The notes under the pieces were generated by a model. The model was not told the DNA's origin. It was given only the letters and a program-made list of their open reading frames with translations, and did not search any database. A stretch of DNA of 31,645 nt from Phycisphaerae bacterium (lineage in GTDB: Bacteria; Planctomycetota; Phycisphaerae; Tepidisphaerales; Tepidisphaeraceae). The stretch spans positions 29,231 through 60,875 of the forward strand of contig JAUJNJ010000029.1 in NCBI GenBank assembly GCA_030448225.1, read 5' to 3'. Of this stretch, positions 1 through 9,103 are shown one piece after another. The position numbers and the translations under genes were made by a program. Position 1 is the first letter of the stretch. Each line of letters starts with the position of its first letter.

Positions 1-2326
1 AGTTCGACGCCGCCAAGGCCGCCGCGTTCACGCTCAACTTCCAGGGCGACCCCGCCGGCGCCCGCGAGGCGGTGCGGGCGTTCCTCCACGCGCTGTGCGA
101 CACGGTCGTGCTCGACCCGGCGTGCGGGAGCGGCAACTTCCTCTACGTGACGATGGACCAGATGAAGCGGCTGGAGGAGGAGGCCCGCCGCCTGCTGTTC
201 GACCTCGGCGAGCCGCAGGAGGTGCTGCAGTGGGCCGGCGAGACGGTCGACCCGCACCAGTTTCTCGGGCTCGAGCTCAACCCACGCGCCGTCGAGATCG
301 CCGACCTCGTGCTCTGGATCGGCTACCTGCAGTGGCACTTCCGCACGCACGGCAACACCGCGCCGCAGGAGCCGGTGCTGAAGGCGTTCCACAACATCCG
401 CCAGCAGGACGCCGTGCTCGCCTACGACCGCAAGGAACTCGTCACGGACGATCACGGCAGGCCGGTGTCGCGGTGGGACGGGCGGACGATGAAGACCTCG
501 CCCGTCACCGGCGAGGAAGTGCCCGACGAAACGGCCCGCGTGCCGGTCTACCGCTACGTGAACCCGCGGAAGGCGGAGTGGCCGAAGGCGGACTTCGTGG
601 TGGGGAACCCCCCGTTCATCGGGAACTGGAAGATGCGGCACGAGCTTGGAGAAGGATATGCGGAGTCGCTACGGGACATCTATGCAGAGGTTCCCGAAAG
701 CGCTGATTACGTCATGTATTGGTGGCATCACGCCGCAGATCTTCTGCGGCACGGGTTGATCCGGAGGTTCGGTTTCATCGCAACCAACAGCCTACGTCAG
801 ACGTTCAACCGTCGCGTTCTTCAATATCATCTCAGCGGTAAGCCGCCTGCATCCATTTCATTCGCAATCCCTGATCATCCTTGGGTGGACGCCGCAGACG
901 GTGCTGACGTTCGCATCTCAATGACTGTTGCCGTAGTCGGGAAGTGTGACGGTACTCTGCAGCGCATCTTGCAAGAAGGCGACGGAGACCAAGATGGGCA
1001 GAGAACCGAACTGCATCCGATTCTAGGACGGATTCACGCAGATTTGTCTGTCGGACCGGCGGTGGTCGACGCCGTCCCGCTGCGTGCGAACGATGATTTA
1101 AGCAACCGCGGTTTCTGTCTTTTCGGCTCCGGTTTTATGGTACAGCCGCTCAATTCCGGCGATCTTGGACTTGGGCGAATTCCGGGATTGGAGCAGCACA
1201 TCCGACATTTCCGAAACGGTAAGGATCTAACGCAGCGGCCTCGTGACGTCCTAGTGATTGACCTGTGGGGGCTCACAGCGGACCAAGTGCGGGCCAAGTA
1301 CCCGGAGGTCTTCCAGTGGCTGCACTCACGCGTCAAGCCGGAACGTGATGCAAACCCCCGCAAGGTTCGCCGGGACAACTGGTGGGTGTTCGGCGAGCCA
1401 AACACGAAACTTCGCGCACAGACTAGGGGACTTCCGCGTTACATTGCCACGAGCGAGACGAGCAAACATCGCTTCTTTCAGTTCTTGGATGCGGCAACAC
1501 TCCCCGACAACAGCATCGTCACCATTGCACTCGACGACGCGTTCGGCTTGGGCATCCTGTCCAGCAAGATTCACGTGTGTTGGGCGCTTGCAGCGGGAGG
1601 AAGGCTTGGGGTAGGAAATGACCCACGCTACACCAAGGGCGTTTGCTTTGACCCCTCCCCTTCCCCGCCACCACCGACGCACATCGCGCGCGCATCCGCG
1701 AGCTCGGGGAATCGCTCGACGCGCACCGCAAGCGGCAGCAGGCGGCGCACCCGGGGCTGACGATCACGGACATGTACAACGTCCTGGCCAAGCTCCGCTC
1801 GGGCGAGGCGCTGACGGACAAGGACCGGCGGGTGCACGAGCAGGGGCTGGTGTCGGTCCTGCGGCAGGTCCACGACGACCTCGACGCTGCCGTTGCCGAC
1901 GCCTACGGGTGGCCGGCCGACCTGAGCGACGACGAGCTGCTCCGCCGGCTCGTCGCGCTCAACGCCGAGCGGGCGGCCGAGGAGCGGCGCGGCCTCGTTC
2001 GCTGGCTGCGGCCGGAGTTCCAGAACCCCTCCGGCGCCGGCGGCGCCGCGCAGGGCGAGCTGGAGTTGAAGCCCGACGACGCGGCGGCAAAGGCGGCGAA
2101 GTCGAAGCCCGCGGTCAACAAGCCCGCGTGGCCGGCGTCGCTCGCCGAGCAGGCCCGATCCGTGCGCGCCGCGTTGCAGGCCCGTCCCGACCCCGCCGCC
2201 GCCACCGACCTCGCCGCCGCCTTCAAGGGCGGCCGCAACCGCGAGGCCCAGGTCGCCGCCCTGCTCGACACCCTCGTCACCCTAGGCCAAGCCCGCCGCA
2301 CCCCCGACGGCCGCTTCGTCGCGTAG
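1..2326 (+). CDS. MmeI-like (type IIL) DNA methyltransferase, 5' truncated, one frameshift
   Basis: The gene is open from the first bases and lacks its start. It matches the SAM-dependent adenine methyltransferase core of MmeI-like enzymes. Motif [10 protein letters not shown], is encoded at 114-140. An acidic-loop motif, [12 protein letters not shown], follows near 265-300. The catalytic NPPF is at 606-617. The part after NPPF should hold the target recognition domain, and the family-typical segment [10 protein letters not shown] lies near 1605-1635. The frame breaks near 1656, where one T seems lost between two C runs. Adding it restores FDPFPFP and leads into the conserved C-terminal part ([23 protein letters not shown]), which ends at 2326. 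Any N-terminal nuclease would be upstream, so restriction activity cannot be judged. BREX PglX or DISARM DrmMI are less likely, because the C-terminal half fits MmeI-like proteins. GC falls sharply between about 640 and 1640. Confidence 0.85.
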
Positions 2327-2812
2327 AAGGTCGCAGCCTGGTCCGCCGCTACCGAGACCGCTCAGACGGCAAGACGAAGATATCCGCAGCAGCCTTCGCA
2401 CGTGCCCGGCCGGACGGCATCCTGACGATCGTGGTGGTGCCGCCTCGCACGCCGCGAGGGCGGCCGAGAGCGCGGCGGTCGCTCTTAACCCCTTACCGTT
2501 GTTGGCCACAAACGGGAAAACCCGAGAGGCGGCCTGTCGGAGTTCTCCGTTAACTGGTCGGTCGGCTAGTTTCGTGCCGATTCGTTAGCTCCCCGAGAGG
2601 AACCCTGTTCGTGACGGTTCTCTCGACAGTCACCGTGCGCCGCGTGCGCTCATCTGCGTTAGCCGACCGCGTCGCGGCGGGCGGATTGGCCGTGAACCTG
2701 ACCAGCACCTGATCGTCGAGCAGGTTCCAGAACCGGATCGACGACTGCTCCGAGAAACGTGTGACAGTTCAGGGACTGCGAGCGCGTGCTGTCCGACGTT
2801 AAGCTCAGGACT
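2327..2812. other. Intergenic region without a recognised gene
   Basis: No convincing gene is visible in these 486 bases. A short minus-strand stretch near 2660-2750 reads SSIRFWNLLDDQVLV in one frame. It has no start and no recognised family, and could be a gene relic. Confidence 0.4.
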
Positions 2813-4786
2813 ATGAGCGATGCCCTCGGGACGAGTCGGCGTATCGGCGTGCTCCGGCACCTGGTGTTTGCTCTCCTGCTACTGGCCGCAGCCCCCGCCC
2901 TCGCCGCCGAGCCGGAACTCGCCGTCCGGAGCGGGCCGCTGACGTTGCGCTTCGATCCCGCTGCTCAACGCATCTCCGTCACCGACTCCCGAACCGCCCG
3001 GACGTGGCTCAGTGACGAGCCGGCCCTCGCTCTGTCCGCAGCCGGCAAAGAGTATCGCGCCCGCCGGTGCGACGCGGCGCCACTGCCGGATCGGCGCGGA
3101 TTGCGGGTTCAGTTGAGCGGGTTCGCCACGGACCGCGCGGGCGACCCCCGGATCGCCGCAAGCACCGTCGCGTTCGAGGCGACGCTGGACGAGAACGGCA
3201 GCGTCTCCTTCGAACTTCTGCCCGTGAAAGCTCCCGATGTTGCGGACGCTATGGTCGTCGAGTTCCCACGCGGCTTTGGCCGCACGGCGGACGAACCGGC
3301 CGGTTATCTGGTGCTGCCGGTGGGGACCGGGGGCGTGCGGCCGTTCTCCCGCGGGCCCTACCGGTGGGACACGCGCGTCTACGCCAACGGCTCCCACGGC
3401 CCGAACATGGCCTTCCTCGGCATCGTCCTGACGCCGCCGGGCGAGCCGGATTCGCCGGCCGCCGCCGCCGGGCCTGCCATGTTCGCGATCATCCACACGC
3501 CGTTCGACTGCCGGCTTCGGGTGGAACAGCGGCAGTTTACGGCACGATGGGAAGTGAACGCCCGGCCCACCGTACTGACGGGGACCGCCCGCCATCTCAG
3601 TGTGAACTACGCGCGGCGGATCGAGTACCGCTTTTTGCCTGCCGGCCGGTACACCGACGTAGCGAAGGAGTACCGTCGGCATCTGCGCGACGACAGTCGC
3701 CTTCCGACGCTGGCAGAGCGATTGCCGAAGCAGCCGGAGCTGCGCCTGTATCTCGGGGCGGTCATCAAGAAGCAGTACGGGGCGCCGTTCTTCGACAACA
3801 ACGAGATAGCAGCCGCCAAGCGCCTCGGGCTCGAGCGATGCGCGTGGTTCGTCGGCGGCTGGAACTTCGGCGGCAACGACCGACTGTATCCCAAGCGACT
3901 ACCCCCCAACCCCAAATGGACTTCGCCCGATGGCATCGCCGGCGCCGAGGGATTACGTCGTACGGCCGACATGGCGCGCAAGGCGGGGTACGTTCTGAGC
4001 GTCCATGACAACTACTCCGACGCCTACGAGAACTCCCCCGACTGGCATCCGAAAGACATCGCCGTGTCCGCCGACGGCCGGCCCGTCCGAGGCGGCGTCT
4101 GGGCCGGAGGGCACCAGGCGTGGATCATCTGCCCCCACCGGCAGCTCGAGTTGGCGCGCCCCGACCTGGGGCTTATCCGCGACCTGATCGGCCGCGGCGG
4201 CCACTTCACCGATGTCACCGGCGCCGCCCCGCCAGAGCAATGCTTCGATCCTGACCACCCCTCTGATCGACGGCTCGCTGCCGCGCGGAAGCGGGAACTG
4301 ATGGAACTTGCACAATCTAAATTCGGCGTCGCTCATACGGAGGGGCTCTTCGACTTTCTGGTGCCCGCCTGCGACGGGGCTCACAAGTTGTTCGTCCCCA
4401 ACGGCGACCGACGGGCACCGGCGGCCGACGTGGTGCCGGTGCCGCTGCTGCCGCTGATTTACCACGACGTTGTCGTCCTGTGGGATCTTCGCCGGGCGAA
4501 CCCGGACCGCGGGCCGGACGCCCCCAAGTACCTTCCGCCCGGCCCCTACGTGCCGCTTTACGGGAGCATGCCTTCGACGATCGACAAGGAGGGCAAGCGG
4601 ATAGCAGGTTCCATGGCGGGCGCGCAACTCGCCGAGATGCTGGACCACCGATACCTGGACGCCGGCGTCGAGATGACCACGTTCGCCGACGGCACCAGAG
4701 TCGTGGCGAACTTTCGAGCCGATCCCTATCGGCACGGGATGGCGACGATCGAGCCGAACGAGTTCCTCATCGAAGGTCGCGACTAG
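2813..4786 (+). CDS. Secreted glycoside-hydrolase-like protein (DUF5696-like)
   Basis: This intact gene encodes about 657 residues with a Sec-type signal peptide: an arginine-rich start, the hydrophobic run LVFALLLLAAAPALAA, and likely cleavage after AAA/ALA. The N-terminal part (about 40-310) looks like a beta-sandwich. The second half resembles a TIM-barrel glycoside hydrolase: CAWFVGGWNFGG, then GYVLSVHDNYSDAY, then HFTDVTG with an acidic residue encoded at 4211-4213, then HTEGLFDF with a glutamate at 4340-4342. These two acids are candidates for catalysis, but this is inference. Family placement (DUF5696, related to clan members such as GH101/GH129) is from memory of motifs only. The ATG at 2813 puts the signal peptide close to the start; a GTG at 2786 with AGGG 11 bases upstream is an alternative. 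It stands alone, with no polysaccharide-utilisation partners nearby. Confidence 0.7.
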   Translation: MSDALGTSRRIGVLRHLVFALLLLAAAPALAAEPELAVRSGPLTLRFDPAAQRISVTDSRTARTWLSDEPALALSAAGKEYRARRCDAAPLPDRRGLRVQLSGFATDRAGDPRIAASTVAFEATLDENGSVSFELLPVKAPDVADAMVVEFPRGFGRTADEPAGYLVLPVGTGGVRPFSRGPYRWDTRVYANGSHGPNMAFLGIVLTPPGEPDSPAAAAGPAMFAIIHTPFDCRLRVEQRQFTARWEVNARPTVLTGTARHLSVNYARRIEYRFLPAGRYTDVAKEYRRHLRDDSRLPTLAERLPKQPELRLYLGAVIKKQYGAPFFDNNEIAAAKRLGLERCAWFVGGWNFGGNDRLYPKRLPPNPKWTSPDGIAGAEGLRRTADMARKAGYVLSVHDNYSDAYENSPDWHPKDIAVSADGRPVRGGVWAGGHQAWIICPHRQLELARPDLGLIRDLIGRGGHFTDVTGAAPPEQCFDPDHPSDRRLAAARKRELMELAQSKFGVAHTEGLFDFLVPACDGAHKLFVPNGDRRAPAADVVPVPLLPLIYHDVVVLWDLRRANPDRGPDAPKYLPPGPYVPLYGSMPSTIDKEGKRIAGSMAGAQLAEMLDHRYLDAGVEMTTFADGTRVVANFRADPYRHGMATIEPNEFLIEGRD

Positions 4787-5040
4787 ACGGATGCCGCATT
4801 GCATCGGGGTAGGGGAGGGCGGTCGGGAATGGTTCTGTCTCCGCGTCCCCGGCCGCCCAACCCGTTCCGGCGGCTCGTCCGCAACGCCGCGCAGCAGCGA
4901 CACGTTCTCGCGTCGCCCTATTCCTCGCGAACAAGGTCCCCTTCAGACCCCAAAGAGTACGCCGGTGTTAACGTGGGCGCCGTCCGGAGCGGAGAAACTC
5001 AAAGCACCGGGGACACCGAAAGGAACGGGAGGAAGTTCCC
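4787..5040. other. Intergenic region, no clear gene
   Basis: This stretch is open in one plus-strand frame from an ATG at 4829, but its amino-acid content is dominated by Arg, Pro and Ser and resembles no family I know. It could be the frameshifted 5' part of the next fragment. Confidence 0.3.
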
Positions 5041-5372
5041 GCCACGGCGACGCGCTCGACCGTTGCTCTCCGTCGGCTGTCAGAGGCGCACAGCCTGTTC
5101 GCGCTGAACCTCGCGCATGACATCATCAAGGGCAAGAAGAGCGTCGCCGAGGCGCGCCAGGCCTACGCCGACGCGGCCAAGCAGCAGATGGCCGGCCAGA
5201 TGCCGGAGATCGGCAAGTCGCTGCAGTTCGAGCCGGCCGCCTCGGTCGCGCAGGTGGGGGACCCGGACGTGCGATCATCGGGCCCGAGGCCGGTGGCGAG
5301 GCGCGGCCCGCCGCCGGGCGCGAGCTGCCGGACCAGCAGCCGGATCGGCCGCGGCAGCAGGAGCAGGAGTAG
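5041..5372 (+). pseudogene. Unrecognised protein, 3' part, frameshifted
   Basis: The stretch encodes a helical, coding-looking segment (LFALNLAHDIIKGKKSVAEA, then QAYADAAKQQMAGQMPEIG). No start codon with a good ribosome site is seen in this frame, which is open from 4972. Around 5273 the frame seems to shift by one missing base. The continuation reads IGPEAGGEARPAAGRELPDQ and a Gln/Glu-rich tail, and stops at 5370-5372. A strong hairpin begins 22 bases later, which supports a genuine gene end. I do not recognise the family. Confidence 0.35.
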
Positions 5373-5394
5373 AGACGCGCGTTGACGACGCATG

Positions 5395-5426
5395 CACAGG
5401 GGCGGCCCACGCGGGTCGCCCCTGTG
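5395..5426 (+). terminator. Hairpin terminator candidate
   Basis: CACAGGGGCG and CGCCCCTGTG form a perfect 10-bp stem around a 12-base loop, 22 bases after the stop at 5372. No U-run follows (the next bases are tcgtcatata), so termination is probable but not certain. Confidence 0.6.
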
Positions 5427-5558
5427 TCGTCATATATAGGCACGCCGCTGCGAAATTTCGCTGGCTGTACCGCCCGTGACCGGGGTTACAGTCCAGCGGG
5501 TGGCTAATTCGTCCGTTCGGCCGGGCGGCCGCCCTCACGTCTACAGGCGGTTAGAATC

Positions 5559-6566
5559 ATGTCGGATCAGAAGTCTCACATCGGCCGGCTCGTCAGCGGG
5601 CGTCGTCGGTTTCTCACGCGGATGGGTGTCGCCGGCGCGGGCGCCGTCGGGCTGGGCTTGGCCGGCGTCGGGCAGCCGGCCGCGTACGCGGACCACGAGC
5701 AGACCGCGCGGTTCAACGGGCGGCGCGTGCACGACTACGACATCCTGAACTTCGCGCTGAACCTGGAGTACCTCGAGGCCGAGTACTACCTCCGCGCCGT
5801 GACCGGCGAGGGGCTGTCGGACGACGACGTGCAGGGCCGGGGCGACCTGGGCGGGGTGACCGGCGGCCGCCGGGTCGAGTTCGAGAGCGCCGGGATCCGC
5901 CGCTACGCGGAGGAGATCGCCGCCGACGAGACCGCGCACGTGCTGTTGCTCCGCGCGGCGCTGGAGCGGGGCAAGCGGTTCGCCGGCCAGCGGAGCGGCA
6001 AGAGCCCCGGGCCGGTCGCGCGGCCGGCGATCGACCTGCGCGACAGCTTCACCGCCGCCGCCCGCGCCGCCGGCGTGGTCGGGGCGGACCAGCAGTTCGA
6101 CCCGTTCGCCGACGAGGTCAGCTTCCTGCTGGGCGCGTTCATCTTCGAGGACGTCGGCGTCACCGCGTACAAGGGCGCGGCGCCGTTCGTCCGCGACCCC
6201 GCCGCGCTGTCGGCGGCCGCGGGCCTGCTGGGCGTCGAGGCGTACCACGCCGGCACGATCCGCACCGTGCTGTACGGGATGGCGACGAACCCCGCCGCCC
6301 CGATGCCCGAACTGCTCGAGGCGGCCGACGCGATCTCCGCCCTGCGCGACGCCGCCGACGGCGACGGCGACACCGACCAGGGCATCGCCGGGACGTTCGC
6401 GCCGCTCGGCGGCGACGACGAGGACGCGGCGAACATCGTCCCGACCGACGAGAACGGCCTGGTGTTCGGCCGCACGTTCCAGCAGGTGCTGGACATCGTC
6501 TACCTCGGCGGCGCCGCGGCGAACTTCGGGTTCTTCCCGCGGCGCGTCAACGGCCTGATCGCCTGA
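5559..6566 (+). CDS. Tat-exported ferritin-like domain protein
   Basis: This intact 335-residue protein starts with a twin-arginine signal (RRRFLT at residues 15-20, then an Ala/Gly-rich hydrophobic run to about 44). The mature part is a four-helix ferritin-like domain of the Ferritin_2/desiccation-related type. Iron-ligand-like motifs occur on successive helices: [36 protein letters not shown] and [11 protein letters not shown]. The pattern of Glu and Glu-x-x-His matches di-iron carboxylate sites. Tat export suggests that it folds, perhaps with metal, before export. Function in this family is poorly defined; binding of iron or protection from oxidative or desiccation stress is inference. AGGCGG lies upstream of the ATG. 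The gene is flanked by hairpins on both sides, so it is probably monocistronic. Confidence 0.85.
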   Translation: MSDQKSHIGRLVSGRRRFLTRMGVAGAGAVGLGLAGVGQPAAYADHEQTARFNGRRVHDYDILNFALNLEYLEAEYYLRAVTGEGLSDDDVQGRGDLGGVTGGRRVEFESAGIRRYAEEIAADETAHVLLLRAALERGKRFAGQRSGKSPGPVARPAIDLRDSFTAAARAAGVVGADQQFDPFADEVSFLLGAFIFEDVGVTAYKGAAPFVRDPAALSAAAGLLGVEAYHAGTIRTVLYGMATNPAAPMPELLEAADAISALRDAADGDGDTDQGIAGTFAPLGGDDEDAANIVPTDENGLVFGRTFQQVLDIVYLGGAAANFGFFPRRVNGLIA

Positions 6567-6645
6567 ACACGTAGGATCGGCCCCCACGTCCCATCCGAAC
6601 CATCACACCCGTCCCGGCCGGGAGCCCCGTCCGCCGAGTGAAGCA

Positions 6646-6679
6646 GAACGCCCCCGCCGGTGAATCCGGCGGGGCGTTC
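6646..6679. terminator. Bidirectional terminator between convergent genes
   Basis: GAACGCCCCCGCCGG pairs with CCGGCGGGGCGTTC across the loop TGAAT, leaving one bulged C, and TT follows on the plus strand. It lies between the ends of the ferritin-like gene (plus) and the Cys-rich peptide gene (minus), so it can serve both. Confidence 0.75.
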
Positions 6680-6701
6680 TTGGATGGCACTGCCAGCCCG
6701 C

Positions 6702-6904
6702 TCACTTGCAGCAGGTCGGGCAGCTCTCGCAGCAGGTGTCGCCGCAGCAGTCGCTGCCACAGAAATCCGTGCAGCACGTGGGGCACTGGTCGCAGCACTC
6801 GGTGCCGCAACAGGTCGCGTAGCGGAGGGAGCCGTGGACGAAGCCCCGGCGAACCCGGCGAAGGCGGCGACGGACATCACGGCGGTCAGAAGAATCGTCT
6901 TCAT
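6702..6904 (-). CDS. Small secreted Cys-rich protein with duplicated Cys unit, one frameshift
   Basis: The start at 6904 (AGGA eight bases upstream) opens with a clear signal peptide, MKTILLTAVMSVAAFAGFAG. In the sequence as given this frame then runs into Ala/Arg-rich nonsense. One inserted base near 6842-6850 moves it into a frame encoding HGSLRYATCCGTECCDQC and on to CESCPTCCK, then a stop at 6702. That stretch holds 15 cysteines in about 37 residues. The pattern CCGxxCCxxCPTCC occurs twice, separated by TDFCGSD. Span length (203 bases) is one short of 68 codons, which fits a single deletion. Metallothionein-like metal binding or a disulfide-rich extracellular peptide are both possible; no family is recognised. 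The gene lies downstream of another secreted Cys-containing protein on the same strand. Confidence 0.7.
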
Positions 6905-6997
6905 GAGAATGTTCCTATTTTGTCGGTGAGTGCGCACGGAGGGCGCACGTGAATCTCTCGGATGTTCGTGCGGAATCGAATGAACGAAGCGGGTGGT

Positions 6998-7429
6998 CTA
7001 TCGGCCGGTCGGCGGGGCACGTGGCGCATGCCTCAGCTTCGGCGATAGGGAGGCGGGCAGGATGTCCTCGGCCGGTGCGACGACCCACTTGGGTTCGGGC
7101 GTCTGCACCGTCGTGGTGGGCACCGGTGCCAGAGCAAAGACCGGCGAGCGCGTCAGGTCGGTGGCCGCACGGTGTTCGATGAACGTGAGCGGCGTGGCCG
7201 TGTCCAGCACGCACTGCGCCGGGTCGGGAGCGGGCAGCGGCGCGTGCTCGCAGGGCTGAGGCGGGCAGCACGTGTACGACTGATCGGGTGAGGCTGCGGC
7301 CGTCACCGTCGCCGTCATCGGGCACGGCGTCCCGTCCTTGCACCGGTAGTTACCCCGGCCCATCGCCGGTGCCGCCACGGACAGGCAGACCAGCAGGGCA
7401 AGCAGCTTGGTGAGGGATCGGGACGACAT
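6998..7429 (-). CDS. Small secreted protein with Cys motifs
   Basis: The protein is about 143 residues. The signal peptide MSSRSLTKLLALLVCLSVAA ends near PAMG. The mature start is NYRCKDGTPCPM, then YTCCPPQPCEHAP and one further Cys, so six of its cysteines are clustered in the first third. The rest is Pro/Ala/Thr-rich with no recognised domain. An ATG at 7441, in frame, is an alternative start. It is followed after 93 bases by the Cys-rich peptide gene on the same strand, and the two may be cotranscribed. The CxDGTPCP and CCPPQPC patterns suggest metal or disulfide chemistry, but no function is known to me. Confidence 0.6.
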   Translation of the reverse strand: MSSRSLTKLLALLVCLSVAAPAMGRGNYRCKDGTPCPMTATVTAAASPDQSYTCCPPQPCEHAPLPAPDPAQCVLDTATPLTFIEHRAATDLTRSPVFALAPVPTTTVQTPEPKWVVAPAEDILPASLSPKLRHAPRAPPTGR

Positions 7430-7535
7430 ACGGACAACCATTGTACGCCGGGTGAACCGGCACGGCTCAACAGCTTTTTCGCTCGTGCCTGTGCGACTGG
7501 ACCTGCTTGACTCCGTACCACGGTACGGCCCGTAG

Positions 7536-7814
7536 ACGCTCAAGGCAGACCACGTCGCCGACGCTCGGGAGCAGCTTCGCCGTGCCCGCCGACCTTGGGC
7601 TGCCGCCCGTCTGGCGGGAGTGGGATCGACGGTGCAAGTCCAGTCCCGCCTACGCGCTGCGGTACGGCTCGCCGACGATCCTCGTGGACGGCCGGGACGT
7701 GGCGGGCACGTCTCCTTCGGGCGGGGCCGACTGCTGCCGCGTCTACCGTGACCGGGCCAGCGCAGCCAAGGGGTCGAGGCCATCATTGCTGCCATGAAAG
7801 CGGTCGGCCGGTGA
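7536..7814 (+). pseudogene. Thioredoxin-like protein, frameshifted, start not found
   Basis: Three frames must be joined. The first gives VADAREQLRRA. After about 7588 the frame reads ADLGLPPVWREWDR, then YALRYGSPTILVDGRDVAGT and GGADCCRVYRD. After about 7770 it reads SQGVEAIIAAMKAVGR and stops at 7812-7814. The GSPTILVDGRDV segment with a following CCRVY matches small thioredoxin-fold proteins often seen beside mercury-resistance genes. The N-terminal CxxC strand is not found; a TAG at 7533 closes that frame. Both breaks look like single indels, so the gene may be intact in the organism. Its role is presumably thiol or metal chemistry. Confidence 0.55.
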
Positions 7815-7897
7815 GACCGACGAGACGCCAATGACGTAGCGGCCTGCCCTCCCGTACGTCACGTCCAGTACCCAGAGGGCGTCAGGGAGTTCTCCCG

Positions 7898-8083
7898 ATG
7901 ATTTCCGTGACCCTGCCCGTGTTGCTCGCACTCTCGTGGGTGCCGACGACGAGCCAGTCGACCGTGCCGAACACCCAGAAGACCGAGGCCAAGACCCGCC
8001 AGCCCGCACAGGCGACAGAGACGATCACCTGTCCGATCACGGGCGAGCGGATTCCATCCTGCTGCTGTCCGGTCAAGACGTAG
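7898..8083 (+). CDS. Small secreted protein with CPITGE...CCCP motif
   Basis: The gene encodes 61 residues. AGGGAG lies six to seven bases before the ATG. The first 15 residues (MISVTLPVLLALSWV) can act as a signal peptide or membrane anchor. A polar Thr/Gln-rich linker follows. The C-terminus is CPITGERIPSCCCPVKT, with four of its cysteines within 12 residues. The tail suggests soft-metal binding. It follows the thioredoxin-like gene by 83 bases on the same strand, and the two may share a transcript. I know no characterised homologue. Confidence 0.6.
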   Translation: MISVTLPVLLALSWVPTTSQSTVPNTQKTEAKTRQPAQATETITCPITGERIPSCCCPVKT

Positions 8084-8157
8084 CCGGATGCTCGTCGGAG
8101 CGGGGCCGGTCACGGCACTCGCCGTGGCCGTCCCCGTTCGTCTCCCGAAGGTACGTG

Positions 8158-9103
8158 CTACTTCTTCTGTTGCGTCGGGTCGTGGGCACCAGCATTGTCG
8201 CCGCCAACTGACTTCTGGGCGTCCAGTGCCGCCTTCACGCCCTTGCCAGTTCGGCGGTCGGCCCGATGCCCCAGTAGTGAAGGAAGATCACCTTCGGGTT
8301 CTCGCCCTCCATGTGGTTGTGGATGGCGACGACGTTGATTCCGTGCTTCCGCAGTGCCTTGAGCACGGGCTGTAGCTCGCCCTCGAGCGTGGCGAAGTCG
8401 CCGTCCACGAAGGCGTGGTCGTCGGTGCCGTAGAACGCCGCCCACGTGTTCACCCCCATCCTCCCGACCTCGCACCCGCACGGCATCTTCGTGGTGCGGC
8501 CGATGGTGAACTTCACCATCCCGTCCTTCTCGGTCGCCTTTGCCCCGAGGATCTCCGCCAGCGGGGCGGCGGTGACGCTGCTCTTCTCGGCCAGCGGCAT
8601 CTTGCCAAACGTCTGGGCGGGCTGCGGCGACTGCGATCGCACCTCCCTCACCCGGTCGAGCACCTTCCGCACGCCCGCGGCCAGCTGCTCGGCCGTGCCC
8701 TCGCCGCCGATATGCATGAAGTAGACCTTCGGCTCGTCGTAGAAGAAGTGGTTGTGCAGGGCGGTGACGGCCAGCCCGCTGTCGAGGGCGGCAGACATGG
8801 CCGGGTTCACCTCGTCCTCGAACAGCACGACGTCCCCCATGACCATCGCCTGCCCGTCGGTCATGCCCTGCTTGAACGCGGCCCACGAGCTCAGGCCCAT
8901 GAACGGCGGCATCCGCACCCCGTCCACCGTCACCTTCACGTCGTCGCGCGGGAACGTGACCTTGTAGACCTTCTCCTCCTCGTTCAGCGTCCCCTTCGCC
9001 CCGTGATCCGGTCGAGCTTACCGCCGTCCACCGGCCCCGCCCCGGCGGTGAGCGTGTGACACATCAGGACTGGAAGCAAGAGTAACGTCGCAATGGCCTT
9101 CAT
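8158..9103 (-). CDS. Secreted DUF1259 (LppY/LpqO family) protein, two frameshifts
   Basis: The start at 9103 gives the signal peptide MKAIATLLLLPVLMCHTLTA. A missing G in the run near 8998 breaks the frame; restoring it gives LDRITGAKGTLNEEEKVYK. A missing A near 8246 breaks it again; restoring it gives LAKGVKAALDAQK and the end at 8158. The protein, about 315 residues, has two tandem DUF1259 units. Each ends in a similar His-containing motif: ALHNHFFYDEPKVYFMHIGG and AIHNHMEGENPKVIFLHYWG. The conserved HNH and later His could bind a metal, which is inference. DUF1259 has no established function; homologues include mycobacterial lipoproteins. A Cys can be seen in the signal but no clear lipobox. 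Confidence 0.8.

Noticed and set aside
1618..2553. A plus-strand frame of 311 codons over the end of the methyltransferase
   Set aside because: It is almost entirely Arg/Ala/Pro. The other frame encodes the conserved MmeI-like C-terminus.
2879..3682. Minus-strand frame opposite the glycoside-hydrolase-like gene
   Set aside because: No motifs; shadow of the intact plus-strand protein with a signal peptide.
5541..6587. Minus-strand 348-codon frame opposite the ferritin-like gene
   Set aside because: Shadow of a well-supported Tat-ferritin gene; it lacks any known motif.
7425..7475. A -10-like TACAAT with TTGAGC upstream on the minus strand
   Set aside because: The spacer is 19 bases and the -10 overlaps a candidate start codon, so the promoter is not convincing.
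8415..9059. Plus-strand frame rich in His, Leu and Arg
   Set aside because: Antisense to the DUF1259 protein; the His content comes from reverse-complemented codons.
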